A DNA stretch of 64,000 bases from Corylus avellana (lineage: Eukaryota; Streptophyta; Magnoliopsida; Fagales; Betulaceae). The position numbers and the translations under genes were made by a program. The stretch spans positions 17,574,545 through 17,638,544 of the forward strand of contig NC_081551.1 of NCBI RefSeq assembly GCF_901000735.1. Direction: 5' to 3'. This document shows positions 39,585 through 51,540 of this stretch, one piece after another. The stretch's first letter is position 1; each line of letters opens with the position of its first letter. The notes beneath the pieces were generated by a model. That model was not told where the DNA came from and ran no database searches. It saw nothing but the letters and a program-made list of their open reading frames with translations.

Positions 39585-41870
39585 AAGCATACATTATTAC
39601 TCCACCATAAATATATGTGTATCCATCTTTGATATTATTATATCATGTAATTATGAAATAATAAGTAAACAATAAATATTATGATTTACTCACCCCCATC
39701 TACAGTTAATGGTAGGGATGGAAGTGGGACAGCAGGTTTGACAAAAAAAATTTCCGTTTCAATTCATCCAATTATAATAATACATATTTATTAGGATTGT
39801 TTAATAAATTCATAGAGTAAAAAATATAAAAATTTTGGTGATATTTTAAAGAGTTGGTTTTGTTTTAGTGGATGAGGCCATTGTAACGGAAAAAAGAAAG
39901 AAAGAAAAAAATAAATTAAGAAGGGAAGAAGAGAAGAAGAAGAGTGAGATCATTGGGTTGACTTGTGTGTTGCCTTTTTGCAGCATGAGATCTGTCGCTC
40001 TCCATATACAACAACAAAGGGGTTAAATTTATTATTTATGGGGCATGAAAAAGGTAAAATTTTTTGGCCTAATTTTGGATTAATTTTTCTCTTATTTTTT
40101 TTTAAAAATAAAATAAATAAAAAATAAAAAATTCTGAAAGCAATAACATCATATGTCGTCCTTTTTTTTTATTTGGCATTTTTTTTAAAAAAAAAAATGG
40201 TATTTTTTTCATAAAAAATTGTCATTTTTTTTGAAAAAAAAAATGGTCATTATTATGAAGATTTTNNNNNNNNNNNNNNNNNNNNNNNNNNNNNNNNNNN
40301 NNNNNNNNNNNTTTTTTTTTTTTTTAATGACTACAAAGTTGTGCCAAAAAGTTGTGACTTTATCATCTCTAAATTTATAATTCATTGTGTCTTCACTAGT
40401 ATTTTTTTTTTTTTAAGTAGACTATAATTTAAATTTATTTATTTATTTTTTAAATAATAACAACAAAAACAATTCCTACAGCTACTAATTAGAATTATAC
40501 TCTATTTTTATATTTGTTGGAATATATATATATATACTTTTAAGACAACTCTCCTTTGGTGTCATTAGTATTTTGTTTTGAACTTGTAAGAACATATAGA
40601 AAATGAAGACCATTTCCATTTTTCACTATAATAGTATATATAAGATTGAGTTTCAATCCCCTTCCCCAAAAAAAAAAAAAAAAGAGAGATTTTGCTTTAG
40701 AAAAGCATAAAGTGTATATATATATATAGTTACAATTTTATTTTATTTTTTGGTACATCTTTTAATAATGATATTGGTCACTAAAGGTACAAGGGACAAT
40801 TAACTACCTAGAAAAGAACCAAACCTAAATAAAAATACATTGCCAATATAAAATGCTTAGCATTAAATTTCTTTTTGTTTTTTCTTTTGGGTTGGTATTG
40901 GGGGCAGGATTCTACAAATTTCCATGATTCAGTAGGTTTTGTTTGGTAAAATTTTGGTTTTTTTTTTTTTTTCCCCTCAAAACAAAAACATTTAAAATTG
41001 ACTTCATTCATAATCATGAGAATAAAGTATGTTGTTCTAACAAAATAACTATTTTTAACTTTATATTACATTTTCAAACTAAAATAATAATAATAATAAC
41101 ACATTAACAAACAGCTCCAACCATTCCCAATATCTTAATTTGGTACACTATTTATAAATAAAACCACCCATACAACACAATGTACACCTCATGCTCCTCT
41201 GTTGTCTTCCAATCATGCCTTAATTGTTTTTTTTTTCTTTGAAAATTTGCAAATGACGAAAATCTCCTCACATCTAACATGTAGGACTTCCTTGGAAATA
41301 GACTAAAAACCCAAAAAAAAAAAAAAAATGGCAGTAAAATAAAAGGAAAATGGGTTAGTTTGTTAATTGTTGAACAAATAAATATGACAAAAAAGATAAT
41401 GATATTTATTACATTTTATATCTTTTTTGTCCTATCTTTTAGAAATTAAATAAAAGATGAAGAGAGAACAGAAATTCATAATATCCAAAGTTTTTATAAG
41501 AGGTCATAAAATAAATAAATAAATAAATAAAATTAACTTTAGGGATATAAGAGTACTATGAGAAAAAGGACAAGGGTAACATTGCCTTACAAGGATTAAA
41601 AAAAATTAAAAAAAACCCTCTCACTCGTTGACCCTTAGAATTCCAATGGCGGCCCCTACGCCGTTGGCCTTGGCTAGCCTCTATAGAGAACCACCTCTCT
41701 CTCTTTCTCTCTCTCTATGTTATAGTATTAAAGCCAGGTCACTACACAACAAGTAGACAACATAAGCAAAGCAGATAAGAAGCAAGTTATATAAGGCAGC
41801 TCTGCTACGAAGTGAGCAGCAAGAGCAAGAGCAAGAGCAAGAGCAAGAGAGAGTTTTTGAAAAGTGAAAA
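39585..41870. other. Upstream region of CYP734A with a 46-N gap
   Basis: AT-rich and non-coding. The gap at 40266-40311 lies in stacked poly-T/poly-A stretches (40160-40330), which explains the break. Nearer the gene are a CT-rich tract at 41692-41716 and an imperfect AGCAAG repeat at 41817-41849, probably in the promoter or 5'UTR. No clear TATA box was found at the expected distance. Confidence 0.6.
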
Positions 41871-44670
41871 ATGGAGGATGAGCTTTTGTCGTCATGGCTG
41901 AAGCTTCCGTTTATCTCTTTCATCTTCCTAGTGCTTGTTCTGAAGGTGGTCGTGGTGTTTTGGTGGAGACCCAGAAAAATTGAAGACCATTTCTCCAGGC
42001 AAGGGATCAGAGGCCCCCCTTACCGCTTCTTCATTGGAAATGTCAAACAACTTGTCGGCATGATGTTGAAGGCCTCCTCTCATCCCATGCCTTTCTCTCA
42101 CAACATCCTCCCCAGAGTCCTCCCCTTCTACCATCACTGGAAAAAAATCTATGGTATTTATTCCCTTTTTCTTCTCAACAACTTTGTCACTTTTCAGTAT
42201 ATGCCCTTCTTTTTTTTCTTTTCTTTTTTTTCTTCTTCTTTTTAGTTAGGGTACTTCTTTTTACAACTTTTCAGGCTTTGATGTTGAAGCTCTGATTTTG
42301 GACTGTTCCACTTCTGTCTTTCTTTCTTTTTCTCCAATCCTAGGGAAAATTCAAGAAAGCTAGTAGCTAGATAGCATTGTAGTCATTTCCATCATAGTAA
42401 TTGGGAAGAAGCCTTAAAATGTTATTATTATTCAGACCCTTTGGATGTGGAGTTTCCATTTTACCTTTTTTTTTTTTCTTCCTCTGATTAGTTTGTCTTC
42501 TTTCATTTGTTTTATAGGAGGATTCAATTCTCTGATAATGAAGTTGTATGTGTTTGGTACTAGTTCTAATTTGAGTTGTCTTCTTCCTACTTTATTTTGT
42601 TTTTTCGCCCACTCCCCTTCTCTCTCTCTCTCTCTCTGTGTCTGTGTGTGTGTGTGTGTGTGTATGTGTAGGGTCTACACTATCCATCTTCACTCTGAAT
42701 TAATGGCTCTCATGTTTCTTGCTCCTTAATTCCTCTTTTCGCATACTTCAGACTTTCTACTTGAGGATGTGTGCTGCTACTTCCTTGTTCGTGATAAATC
42801 TTCTTTTTTTTTTTTCTCTCATATATATATATATATGTGTGTATGTGTCTCTTTTATATATTTATATATAAATTAATTTCTTTCTGTATTAATTTACAGG
42901 TGCAACATTTCTGGTGTGGTTTGGACCGACCGTTCGTCTCACCATCGCCGATCCAGACCTCATCAGAGATATCTTCACCTCCAAGGCAGAATTCTATGAG
43001 AAGATTGAGGCTCACCCACTTGTCAAGCAGCTTGAAGGCGATGGCCTCCTCAGCCTCAAAGGAGAGAAATGGGCTCACCATCGCAAAATCATCACCCCCA
43101 CCTTCCATATGGAAAATCTCAAGGTAATTTTAAGTTTCTCTATAAAACTTTTACTATAAAAGAGAAAAAAAAGATATGAAGTTTACCCTTTTCTTGTGAT
43201 GTACGTATGTATATATGTATTAGCTGTTGATACCCGTGGTAGCGAAGACCGCGGTGGACATGTTGGAAAAGTGGGCAGCAATGTCGGAGTCCGGCGAGTT
43301 TGAAATTGAGGTTTCCGAGTGGTTTCAAACATTTACAGAAGATGTCATCACACGAACGGCATTTGGGAGCAGCTACGAAGACGGAAAAGCCATTTTCCGG
43401 CTACAAGGACAACAAATGGCGCTCGCCGCCGATGTTTTTCAAAAAGTTTTCATTCCTGGGTATAGGTAATTCAGAGTTCCCACTTCTCTTTACTAATTCT
43501 CATTTATGTATATATATTCTCCAGTCCGTATCATGTCCTTATCAGCCACTCACCTATCTATCTATTTACTATAACTGGAAGTCTATTTAATATATTATTA
43601 ATTGATTTAATGAAAACAAAGTTGAGATTTNNNNNNNNNNNNNNNNNNNNNNNNNNNNNNNNNNNNNNNNNNNNNNNNNNNNNNNNNNNNNNNNNNNNNN
43701 NNNNNNNNNNNNNNNNNNNNNNNNNNNNNNNNNNNNNNNNNNNNNNNNNNNNNNCGGCAAACAGACCACATCCAATTTGCTGACGTGGACGACGGTTCTT
43801 CTAGCTATGCACCCACACTGGCAGGTTAAGGCACGTGAGGAGGTTCTGAGGGTGTGTGGAGCACGTGATACCCCCAGCAAAGATGATGTGGTCAAGCTTA
43901 AGACGGTATGCTTATATATTTATTAGCGAGGACAAAGAATCATGCTTTTGTCTCTTAGCACATGTTTGTTTCCTGAGAAAAGCCAAACTGCCACCTTTCG
44001 CTTTATTGTTACTTGTTTTGGTGGGAACATTTAGTGGCAGTTTTGTCATGTTGTGAAATATGTTTTTTTTTTTTTTTTTTTTTTAAATTCAATCTGGAGG
44101 GGTAAATTGGTCTTTTGACTTTGTGGGCTATACGGTTCTAATGTGCAGCTGACCATGATCTTGAACGAGTCCCTCCGATTGTACCCTCCGACGATCGCCA
44201 CGATCAGACGGGCCAAAGTTGATGTGGAGCTGGGGGGATACAGGATCCCGCGTGGGACGGAGATTTTGATTCCAATCTTGGCCGTCCATCATGATCAAGC
44301 CTTGTGGGGCAACGATGCAAATGAATTCAACCCTGCTCGATTCTCCGAGGGAGGGGCCCGCGCTTCGAAGCATCCGATGGCGTTCATTCCCTTTGGCCTT
44401 GGGGTCCGCACGTGCATCGGACAAAATCTGGCCATTTTGCAGGCGAAACTAGCGCTGGCAATCATATTGCAAAGGTTTTCCTTTAGGTTGTCCCCAAGCT
44501 ATCAGCATGCGCCGACGGTCCTGATGCTGCTCTACCCACAATACGGTGCACCCGTCCTTTTCCAATCTCTTTCCCATCCTCTGGTCCCCAAAAAGATCAA
44601 CGCTCCTAAATATGTTACTATCTCTATAGTGACCAAAATGCCCATCCTTGCCTTGCCTTGCAAATTATAG
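41871..44670 (+). CDS. CYP734A: Cytochrome P450 CYP734A, brassinosteroid C-26 hydroxylase (BAS1-type), interrupted by a gap
   Basis: Exons seen: 41871-42153, 42900-43123, 43224-43465, [gap], an exon ending at 43905 whose visible part starts after the Ns at 43755, and 44149-44670. Splice phases agree on each side of the gap. The N-terminus has a membrane anchor (about residues 13-30) and WWRPRKIEDHFSRQGIRGPPY, typical of CYP72-clan enzymes. Other blocks are KGEKWAHHRKIITPTFHMEN (C helix), GKQTTSNLLTW (I helix), LNESLRLYPP (ExxR), EFNPARF (PERF region) and PFGLGVRTCIG (haem-binding Cys loop). The close match to BAS1 through the whole visible length supports CYP734A. Such enzymes sit on the ER membrane and inactivate brassinolide and castasterone by C-26 hydroxylation. 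About 70 residues before the I helix are missing in the N gap. The C-terminus after GAPVLFQSL is longer than I expect for BAS1. Confidence 0.93.
43631..43754. other. 124-N gap inside the CYP734A gene
   Basis: It removes the end of intron 3 and the start of exon 4 of the P450. The flanking frames are intact: the left exon ends in GYR and the right resumes at GKQTTS. Confidence 0.95.
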
Positions 44671-47600
44671 GAACTAAGAGATATGTTTCAAGAAATATCC
44701 TTCTATTCCCTTCCATTCACCTTGCTCTACTGACCTCCATGTCCATGAATTTTTTTTTTTTTTTTTTTACCAAATGGCCACCATGGTCTTCACCAGAGTG
44801 TTTTACTCTTTGCTCTATTTTAGTTCTAGGATTTAGTAAATGGCTAACAACTAGGTAGCTGCCCTTATATGTATGTATTAATTAATGTATATTTTGCACA
44901 ATTTCTACACAAAGTTTTGTAATATTAAGCTTTCATGAATCTTAATTGATTGGATATTGGTAGATAGGCTTGGTTCCAAAAAATTGTACTTAGTTGGATG
45001 CGTTTTACGCTTTATGGGATCGGATCTGTTTGGATTCATTTTTCATTTTTTATGCACTATAATGAATGTTTTTTAGGCTGTTTGTTGGAATTCCCACCCC
45101 TTTATTGTATTATTTTATTGCGATGGTTATCTGGTAAAAAAAATGATTAATTAAGATGAAGATGTGAATAGATAGAGCGCAATACTGAACCAACCACCAA
45201 GTTCATCGCATAGAAGAAAATTTATTCAACAAATGAATTAATTATGGTGTCATTCTTAGTGAAGATGGTAGGTAGCATGTAGTGATGGAATCAAGGGTTT
45301 TTTTTTTTTTTTTTTTTTTTTTAACGTGCGTAAAAAAAAGGTATATATATAGATACACAAAATCATTTTATTTTTGTGCTCTAACACGTTATGTAAAATA
45401 AAATGAGACTAGTCTTAACTTATTCCATAGTACTAAGTCATAAGTCATATGTCATAATTATATACAAAAGTTCTATCACTTTGGCTGTGAAAAGGAGGTT
45501 GATAGTCTAGAGTAAGGGACTGCTTTCCCTTCATCTTTTGGGTCATTTGGTCAAGCTTGGCTTGTAAATGCACTGACAAACCCTAGCTCTCCTAGGTTTG
45601 AGGGGTTTTGTTGGGATTTGATTCTCGGTAATGGGACTTCAATTTCATCGATTAGTTTGAGGTAAATTCGTAAACTCTAATTTTTATTTAAGTTAAGCTA
45701 AATATTAAAGTGTGTGCTTAATTTGGGAATTTATTTAGGATTATTGTGTATTAGAGGGTCCTAAGCTTTACCCAAGCTACATGTAGGAGTTTTGTAGTGC
45801 GAAACTTCGATCTCACCCTTTGATTAAGGTAAGAGCAAAACCCTAATTTCTCTAAAGTTATGTAAGTTGGGGGTTTTTGTTGTAAAACCCTATAATTGTA
45901 ATAGTATGGGTTAATTGAACTTATGATTATGATTATCCTAAATGTCCTTAGACTTTCATGGATATAGTACTCGGGGGAAATTGAGCAATAAAGGTTTGCT
46001 TTACAAGCTTTGTCAATGATATGTAAATACTGTACTTACCGAGTAAAAGAACATATTTTGAATTGTTTTCAAAGTATATATGAATATTCAAGTCGGTTGT
46101 TTGATGATGATAGATGTTTCATGAGTACTTTCGATGATTCACTTGTGTTAAGGTATGCTTTATGAATTATTTTGAAGAAATAATGTTGATTGTTGGATGA
46201 GCATGAAAGTAAAGGAAATATAGTTTTATATGCATGCATCACGAACTTGTACATAGCTATGAAGTGTGAGTAAAGGGGTGATTGATTAAGAGTAATAAAC
46301 CATGAAAGAACAACGAGCAGGAAGAAAGTCCCAGATGTGAGAAAGTATCATCCGTTCAGCAAAAGGGTTGGACGAACAGGGAAAAAGTCATATTTGTTAG
46401 TGTAAAGAATAGAAATGGGAATGAATGAAATAATTGAAAGCATACATGGCATAATGTTTTATCAATATATTATGCAATGTAATTTACTAGCTATGATTGA
46501 AGTCAAGGGATGCTGGATCCGTTTTGAGTTAGACTAATACTTTAGTCTATCTTTTGCTGTACACCATTTTAGTTATGTATATATACAAACATTTATGATG
46601 TATTTTGGGCTTTGTGCCATATGCGACACTTTTGTATAACAAATGTTTTTAGTTATGTAAATGCACATTGTAATGCTTAAAAATATAGTTGTCTATTATC
46701 AGCTTTGTGTTATGTGATATTCATTATATAGATGTTTTCGCTTATGCTTATGAGATGTTATGTAAGGTAATGTTACTGTGATGATTTGGCCTTTGTTATA
46801 AAGGGGCAAGGTTTGGGTCACCACATCGATGGTCGATCTTCACCACGCCGACGAATGGCAGCACTTTTTCAGTCTTCCTCAATGATCTCGTCCTCATCAG
46901 GCGTGGACATGCAATCGTTTTGTTATTACCACTCATGATGTTGTTGGTCAGGTTAGAGACGCAACTTGATCTCGTGGTTTTGTTGCATCAAGACATCCAT
47001 GTTTTGAGAAATTTTAGGAGATTAGCCTCGGAAGCTGAGAGGTGTTGGTCTCGAGAGCTGTACGAATTGAAAGTACCAACCCTGTATGGATTGTGTTAAA
47101 TCACCACTTTGCGTAAAAACTTAAATCAATAAGAAAATATAAATTTAATCATTTAATTAATACTTTAACACTCCCTTCACGTGAAAACTCAAACTCACTT
47201 GAGGGTTCTACCGGAGCTGAAAGTCCCACACCTTAGGTGGGTTAGAGATTTTGTCATTATTATCATGAACACTTCTCAACCGTGTTGTCGACATTTGGTA
47301 TTTTGTTAAAGAAGCAATAACCATTTCTCACATACGTGCCAACTGTTGTAACAAACAAAGACAGCAAAGAAAATAAAATTGCTCACTGTTTTCCCAATAC
47401 ACAAAAAAGTGGTTTTTTATATGTTTGAAATGGACGTTAGTGCCTATGCAGTTGTAGGACGAGGAAGGTGAATTGGACATGGAAGGAAGGCCGCTGGTTG
47501 CATGGAGATTTACATTATACTCCACTTACCAACGCAAAGACGTGCACATTAAACTTTGCTTGTTTCATGGGCTCATGTTTCTCATAATTAATTAATTAAT

Positions 47601-48158
47601 TAATTACTCTGCTTAATTAATGCTCACCAGTTCACGTTGCGAAACCCCATACAAATTGTGGGGCTTCTAAGCTGCTTCGCATTTCATTGATGTGCTCACC
47701 CTTCAATTATCTCATCCATTAATTTTGCATTTTTCTCTTCTCTTAAAACAATTATTCCTCGCTACTCACAAGGTATAAATTATAACATATTGTATTAAAA
47801 TTGTATTATTACTTTGACAAACATCAAATGAATTACCATTATATATATATATATAAGCACTTAACCAATCTATAGCTTAGGTAATTAATTAATTAAGAAG
47901 CCTACCAAATAGGATATTGTCCTATCATATTTTATTTCTTTAATTAGATGAATCTATTGTAATTGGATGTCACTTTTTAAAAAAGGTGTGGCTACTTTCT
48001 CAGTTTATTTATTTTTTATTAACTTGTCATAAAACCTTTTAAATGGTTATAGGATGTGAAAGTAGGTAGAGGTCTAAAGGAAAAACTATATAAAAAATGT
48101 AAGGAAGCAAAACAAAATGGTGATAATATGTTATGGTTTGAAAATGAAGAGGAGGGAA

Positions 48159-48204
<46 letters not shown>

Positions 48205-48284
48205 ACTAGAAAGTATCAAAAGGAGAGAGAGAAATGGTTTGATTTTGTTAATGATATCTTTTCTTTTGAAGCAGTATTAACTAT
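44671..48284. other. CYP734A 3' flank and intergenic region
   Basis: The first 250 bases are probably the P450 3'UTR. No gene is recognised beyond. The stretch at about 45480-46830 has the look of a decayed LTR (motifs such as CTTTGTGCCATATGCGAC and GGGTCACCACA), but no matching second repeat is present in the window, so this is only a suspicion. Confidence 0.5.
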
Positions 48285-48296
48285 AGTAAGTGAATG

Positions 48297-48415
48297 TCTT
48301 CAAGGGATAGCTCAATCAGCTGTAGATCATGCCATATGAAGCGGTGGTCACTAGTTTGAATTTTTCTTCCCCTTCCCTTGCATGGACATGTCAAAAAAAA
48401 AAAAAAAAAACCTAC
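48297..48415 (+). mobile_element. tRNA-derived SINE with target-site duplication
   Basis: A box-A-like GGATAGCTCAATCAGCTG is followed about 30 bases later by a box-B-like GGTCACTAGTTTGAATTT, then pyrimidine-rich sequence and an 18-base A tail. The flanks are AGTAAGTGAATG (48285-48296) and AGTACGTGAATG (48416-48427), a 12-bp duplication with one mismatch. Size and structure fit a plant SINE inserted by LINE machinery. The parent tRNA cannot be named from this copy. Confidence 0.8.
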
Positions 48416-48427
48416 AGTACGTGAATG

Positions 48428-51089
48428 ATTGTTTAGGGACAGAACAAGTCAATCTAATAAATTGTCAAATGTCCTTTAACTTGTGAGAAATATATAATTT
48501 TTTAATAGCAGTACTAAGAAATGATGTACTTTTTACTCACTTTATGAACACTTAATAATTTATTAGACTGGTTTAATTTATATGAATTAAGTACAAATCA
48601 GTTTGTAGTTAATTTATATCCGATTGTTGAGTCTCATTAATTTGACATGGCAATCTCATCTATTTTTTTTTAATAAGGACCGATCTAACGATTCGTTAGG
48701 ACTATAAAAATGTAATTTTTTGCATTACTCTTCGCCAAATCAATTGTGTTCCAAACATTGCTCCAAAAGAGAAGAAAAATAAAATATAAAAAAAAATTGT
48801 AGAGAGAAGTTTCCATCCCTCCAGTATTGGGTAAGGTGCCCCATAATTAAAATAAAACAAGGGGCACCCAAATTAGTGAGCTTTGTGTTACTACAAGAAC
48901 AAAAGCAAAGACAGATGCTGTGCCCAAGGCATGAAATGTTGTTTAAAAGCAAAGGTGCTGCACTCCAGCATGCAAATGCACCTTTTTTTTTAATATATAT
49001 ATATATACCTTCTCCTTTATGGGGTTTAGGAATTTTTACTTGTAATTTAGTAACCAAGTAAGATTTGATTGAAACAACATTTCATTTTGTATTAGTTTTT
49101 GGGATCTTCTCATGCCCTAATTTTTTTTTAGGGTTTTTGATGGTCCCCATGAAGCATGTGGGTTTGGATACATCTCTCTTCTCTTCTACTTCTGTGTTTC
49201 TTTGCTTTTGTTAAAGGAATCAATGGCATGCCATCAAGCATGTGATCCCTTCTATAATTACCATATCACCCTAATTTTCAATTCCTAAACCCCCTCTTTC
49301 GGCATCTCCATGGCCTTTCTCTCCCTTTCTCTTTTGCAGACACACCGTGTGGGTATTAATGGTGACCATAACCTGTTTATTCTTCCTTATCATCTTGTTA
49401 ATCTCGAACATTGCGCTACAAGGACAATGACATTATAATTATTACACTTATTATCTATGCAACAAGGCCGTGAAATGGTTCGGCTACTCTTAAAATACGG
49501 ACAAGAATCACCGAGAATATTCATTTTATAATTAAGATTTAAAATTTATGCATCTAACGGTATACTCATTTGAAATGAAAAGAAAACACTCATTCTTGCT
49601 ACGTTGTCACAATCTAAACGGTCCATTTAAAATTAATAGAGGCCCACAAAGAAGATATTGCATGGGATCTTAATCCCATTATTTGAGTGATTTTGGCATT
49701 TCCTAAGGGCAAGTACCAGCACTGCAGAGCCAGCTGCCAGCATCCCCTTAGGATACCCCAATTACATATAAAAATAATAACAATAAAAAAATAAAAAAAA
49801 AACATAAAGAATTGTTTCACGTACTCATAATTCTTCACATCACAACCACATTTTTCTTAATTATTTAATGTCATAATCTTAGTCTTAATTGTTTTTTGTT
49901 TCTATTGGAGCTTCTGCTCGTTTTTGTTCTTTGTCTTAAGCATGTTTCCGCATCAACATAATAGGCACTGTCTCCTTCCCATATTACTCATCTCCATGTT
50001 AAAAAAAATAACTAGAAAAATCATCCCTAATTAAAAAAACCACCTTAAATTAATCCCGAATGTCTCCCGATTTCGCACTCGTGCCAAAGCAAATTGAGCT
50101 GGCTAATGTCTGCCCTTGATTAATGCGACCTTGTCGGTCTCCCATAGAACAAAGGGCCGGAAGCTCTCTCTCTCTCTCTCTTGGCATGATAGCCCGAATT
50201 ATGCACAATGAGCATGGCAATTGTTTATTAAATATTAGTCTACATCATCCATATCTCACTGCCACATGAATGATTACTTGGAGATTACTAAGGGAGAATG
50301 ATTTTGAATTTGTATTGGGCAGTTTGGCTAGATGTACTTATATTAGTTTTTTACATTAAAGGCTATGATGAGGGTGAATTCATGCTCTAATTATAATGGA
50401 GTCCTTCTCATACATTTTGTGCAGGCGTATATGATGCTTAAAGCATATTCTAAGATACACTCTTATTCAGAGAATTTACGTGGTTCGGCAAAAATGCAAT
50501 TACTATAATTCCTTTCCAAGAATGAACCAATTATCTCAATAGTTGCTGCATAAGGTGTTGAGCTAATAATGTTAAAAGTTATAGGATGATAATTGATAAA
50601 CATTCTGTTGGTGAAAGGGAAGGGAAGGGAATTGGAAGTGTTTCATTTCATGGCTAGTTTGGTGGAGGGTTACTATTGTGCATAGGAGATATGCTTAAAA
50701 TATTGGGAAAATCGAGGCATGATTTTGGACTATTTCTCTCTCACTCTCTTGGAAAGGAGCATCATCACATGGGAGTTCCAATCATGAAGGAAGCAAATGA
50801 GACAATGGCAGAGGATTTGGTGGAGCCACATAAATGCAGGACTCATTTGTAGCCTTTCTATCCATCAAACCCACTTTTCGTCTCAAGGCCTTATAAAAAA
50901 AAGAGGGGAATTCAATCAACCTCAAATAGATAAGGCATCCAGTGGATCCCATACAATACCAAGATATTGCATGGCAGCATAATGCATTCTTTTTTTTATT
51001 GTTTATTTGAAAGGAATGGTCTAGATTAGGACAATAAATAAAACAAGGGTGAATAAAAAAAGAGGCGGTGTTAATGGGGCAATTGTTGG
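48428..51089. other. Intergenic region
   Basis: No gene supported. It contains AT microsatellites (about 48989-49007), a CT repeat (50164-50181) and a short TTTACGTGGTTCGGC block at 50473-50487, typical of degenerate copia LTR ends. Confidence 0.55.
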
Positions 51090-51540
51090 TAGCCGAACCA
51101 TTCCTCGAGAAAATTGGTAGTTCAGTTACCCTACAACCGGCTACTCGGAGGATGGTCGAACCACCCTCAAGTTACTTGGAAGTTGTTCTGTTACACTTGA
51201 ACCACTCCTTGTAGTTGGCCAAACTACTCCTTGGGAAAGGGGGTAGTTCAACCACCCCTAGACTGGCTGCTTGGGTGGCTGAACCACCCCCTTTTGTTAG
51301 GGATGGTTCGACCACCCCCGAACCATTTCTTGCCGGTAGCCAAACCACCCCTTGGGGAATTGAGCATTTTAGCCATCACTAGACCGATTGCTAGGGGGTT
51401 GGCTTGGCTAAATCACCCCTAAGCCACTTGAGGATAGTTCAACTACCCCTAAACCATCCCTTAGGAAAGGGGTAGTTCAATTACCCTCAAATCGGTTGCT
51501 TGGAGGTAGTCGAACCACCTAATTTCTCTTTTCATTTCTG
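51090..51540. repeat. Degenerate GGTTCGACCACCCC repeat array
   Basis: Motifs of the type GGTNGTTCAACNACCCC recur every 30-60 bases (for example at 51152, 51244, 51303 and 51434), alternating with CCAAACCACCCCTTGGGG-like palindromic pieces. They look like internal subrepeats of a retrotransposon LTR. The part right of 51306 is repeated in the contig at 28664-31051. Confidence 0.6.

Noticed and set aside
45480..46830. Possible gypsy-type LTR
   Set aside because: General resemblance only; there is no second LTR, target duplication or coding region in the window.
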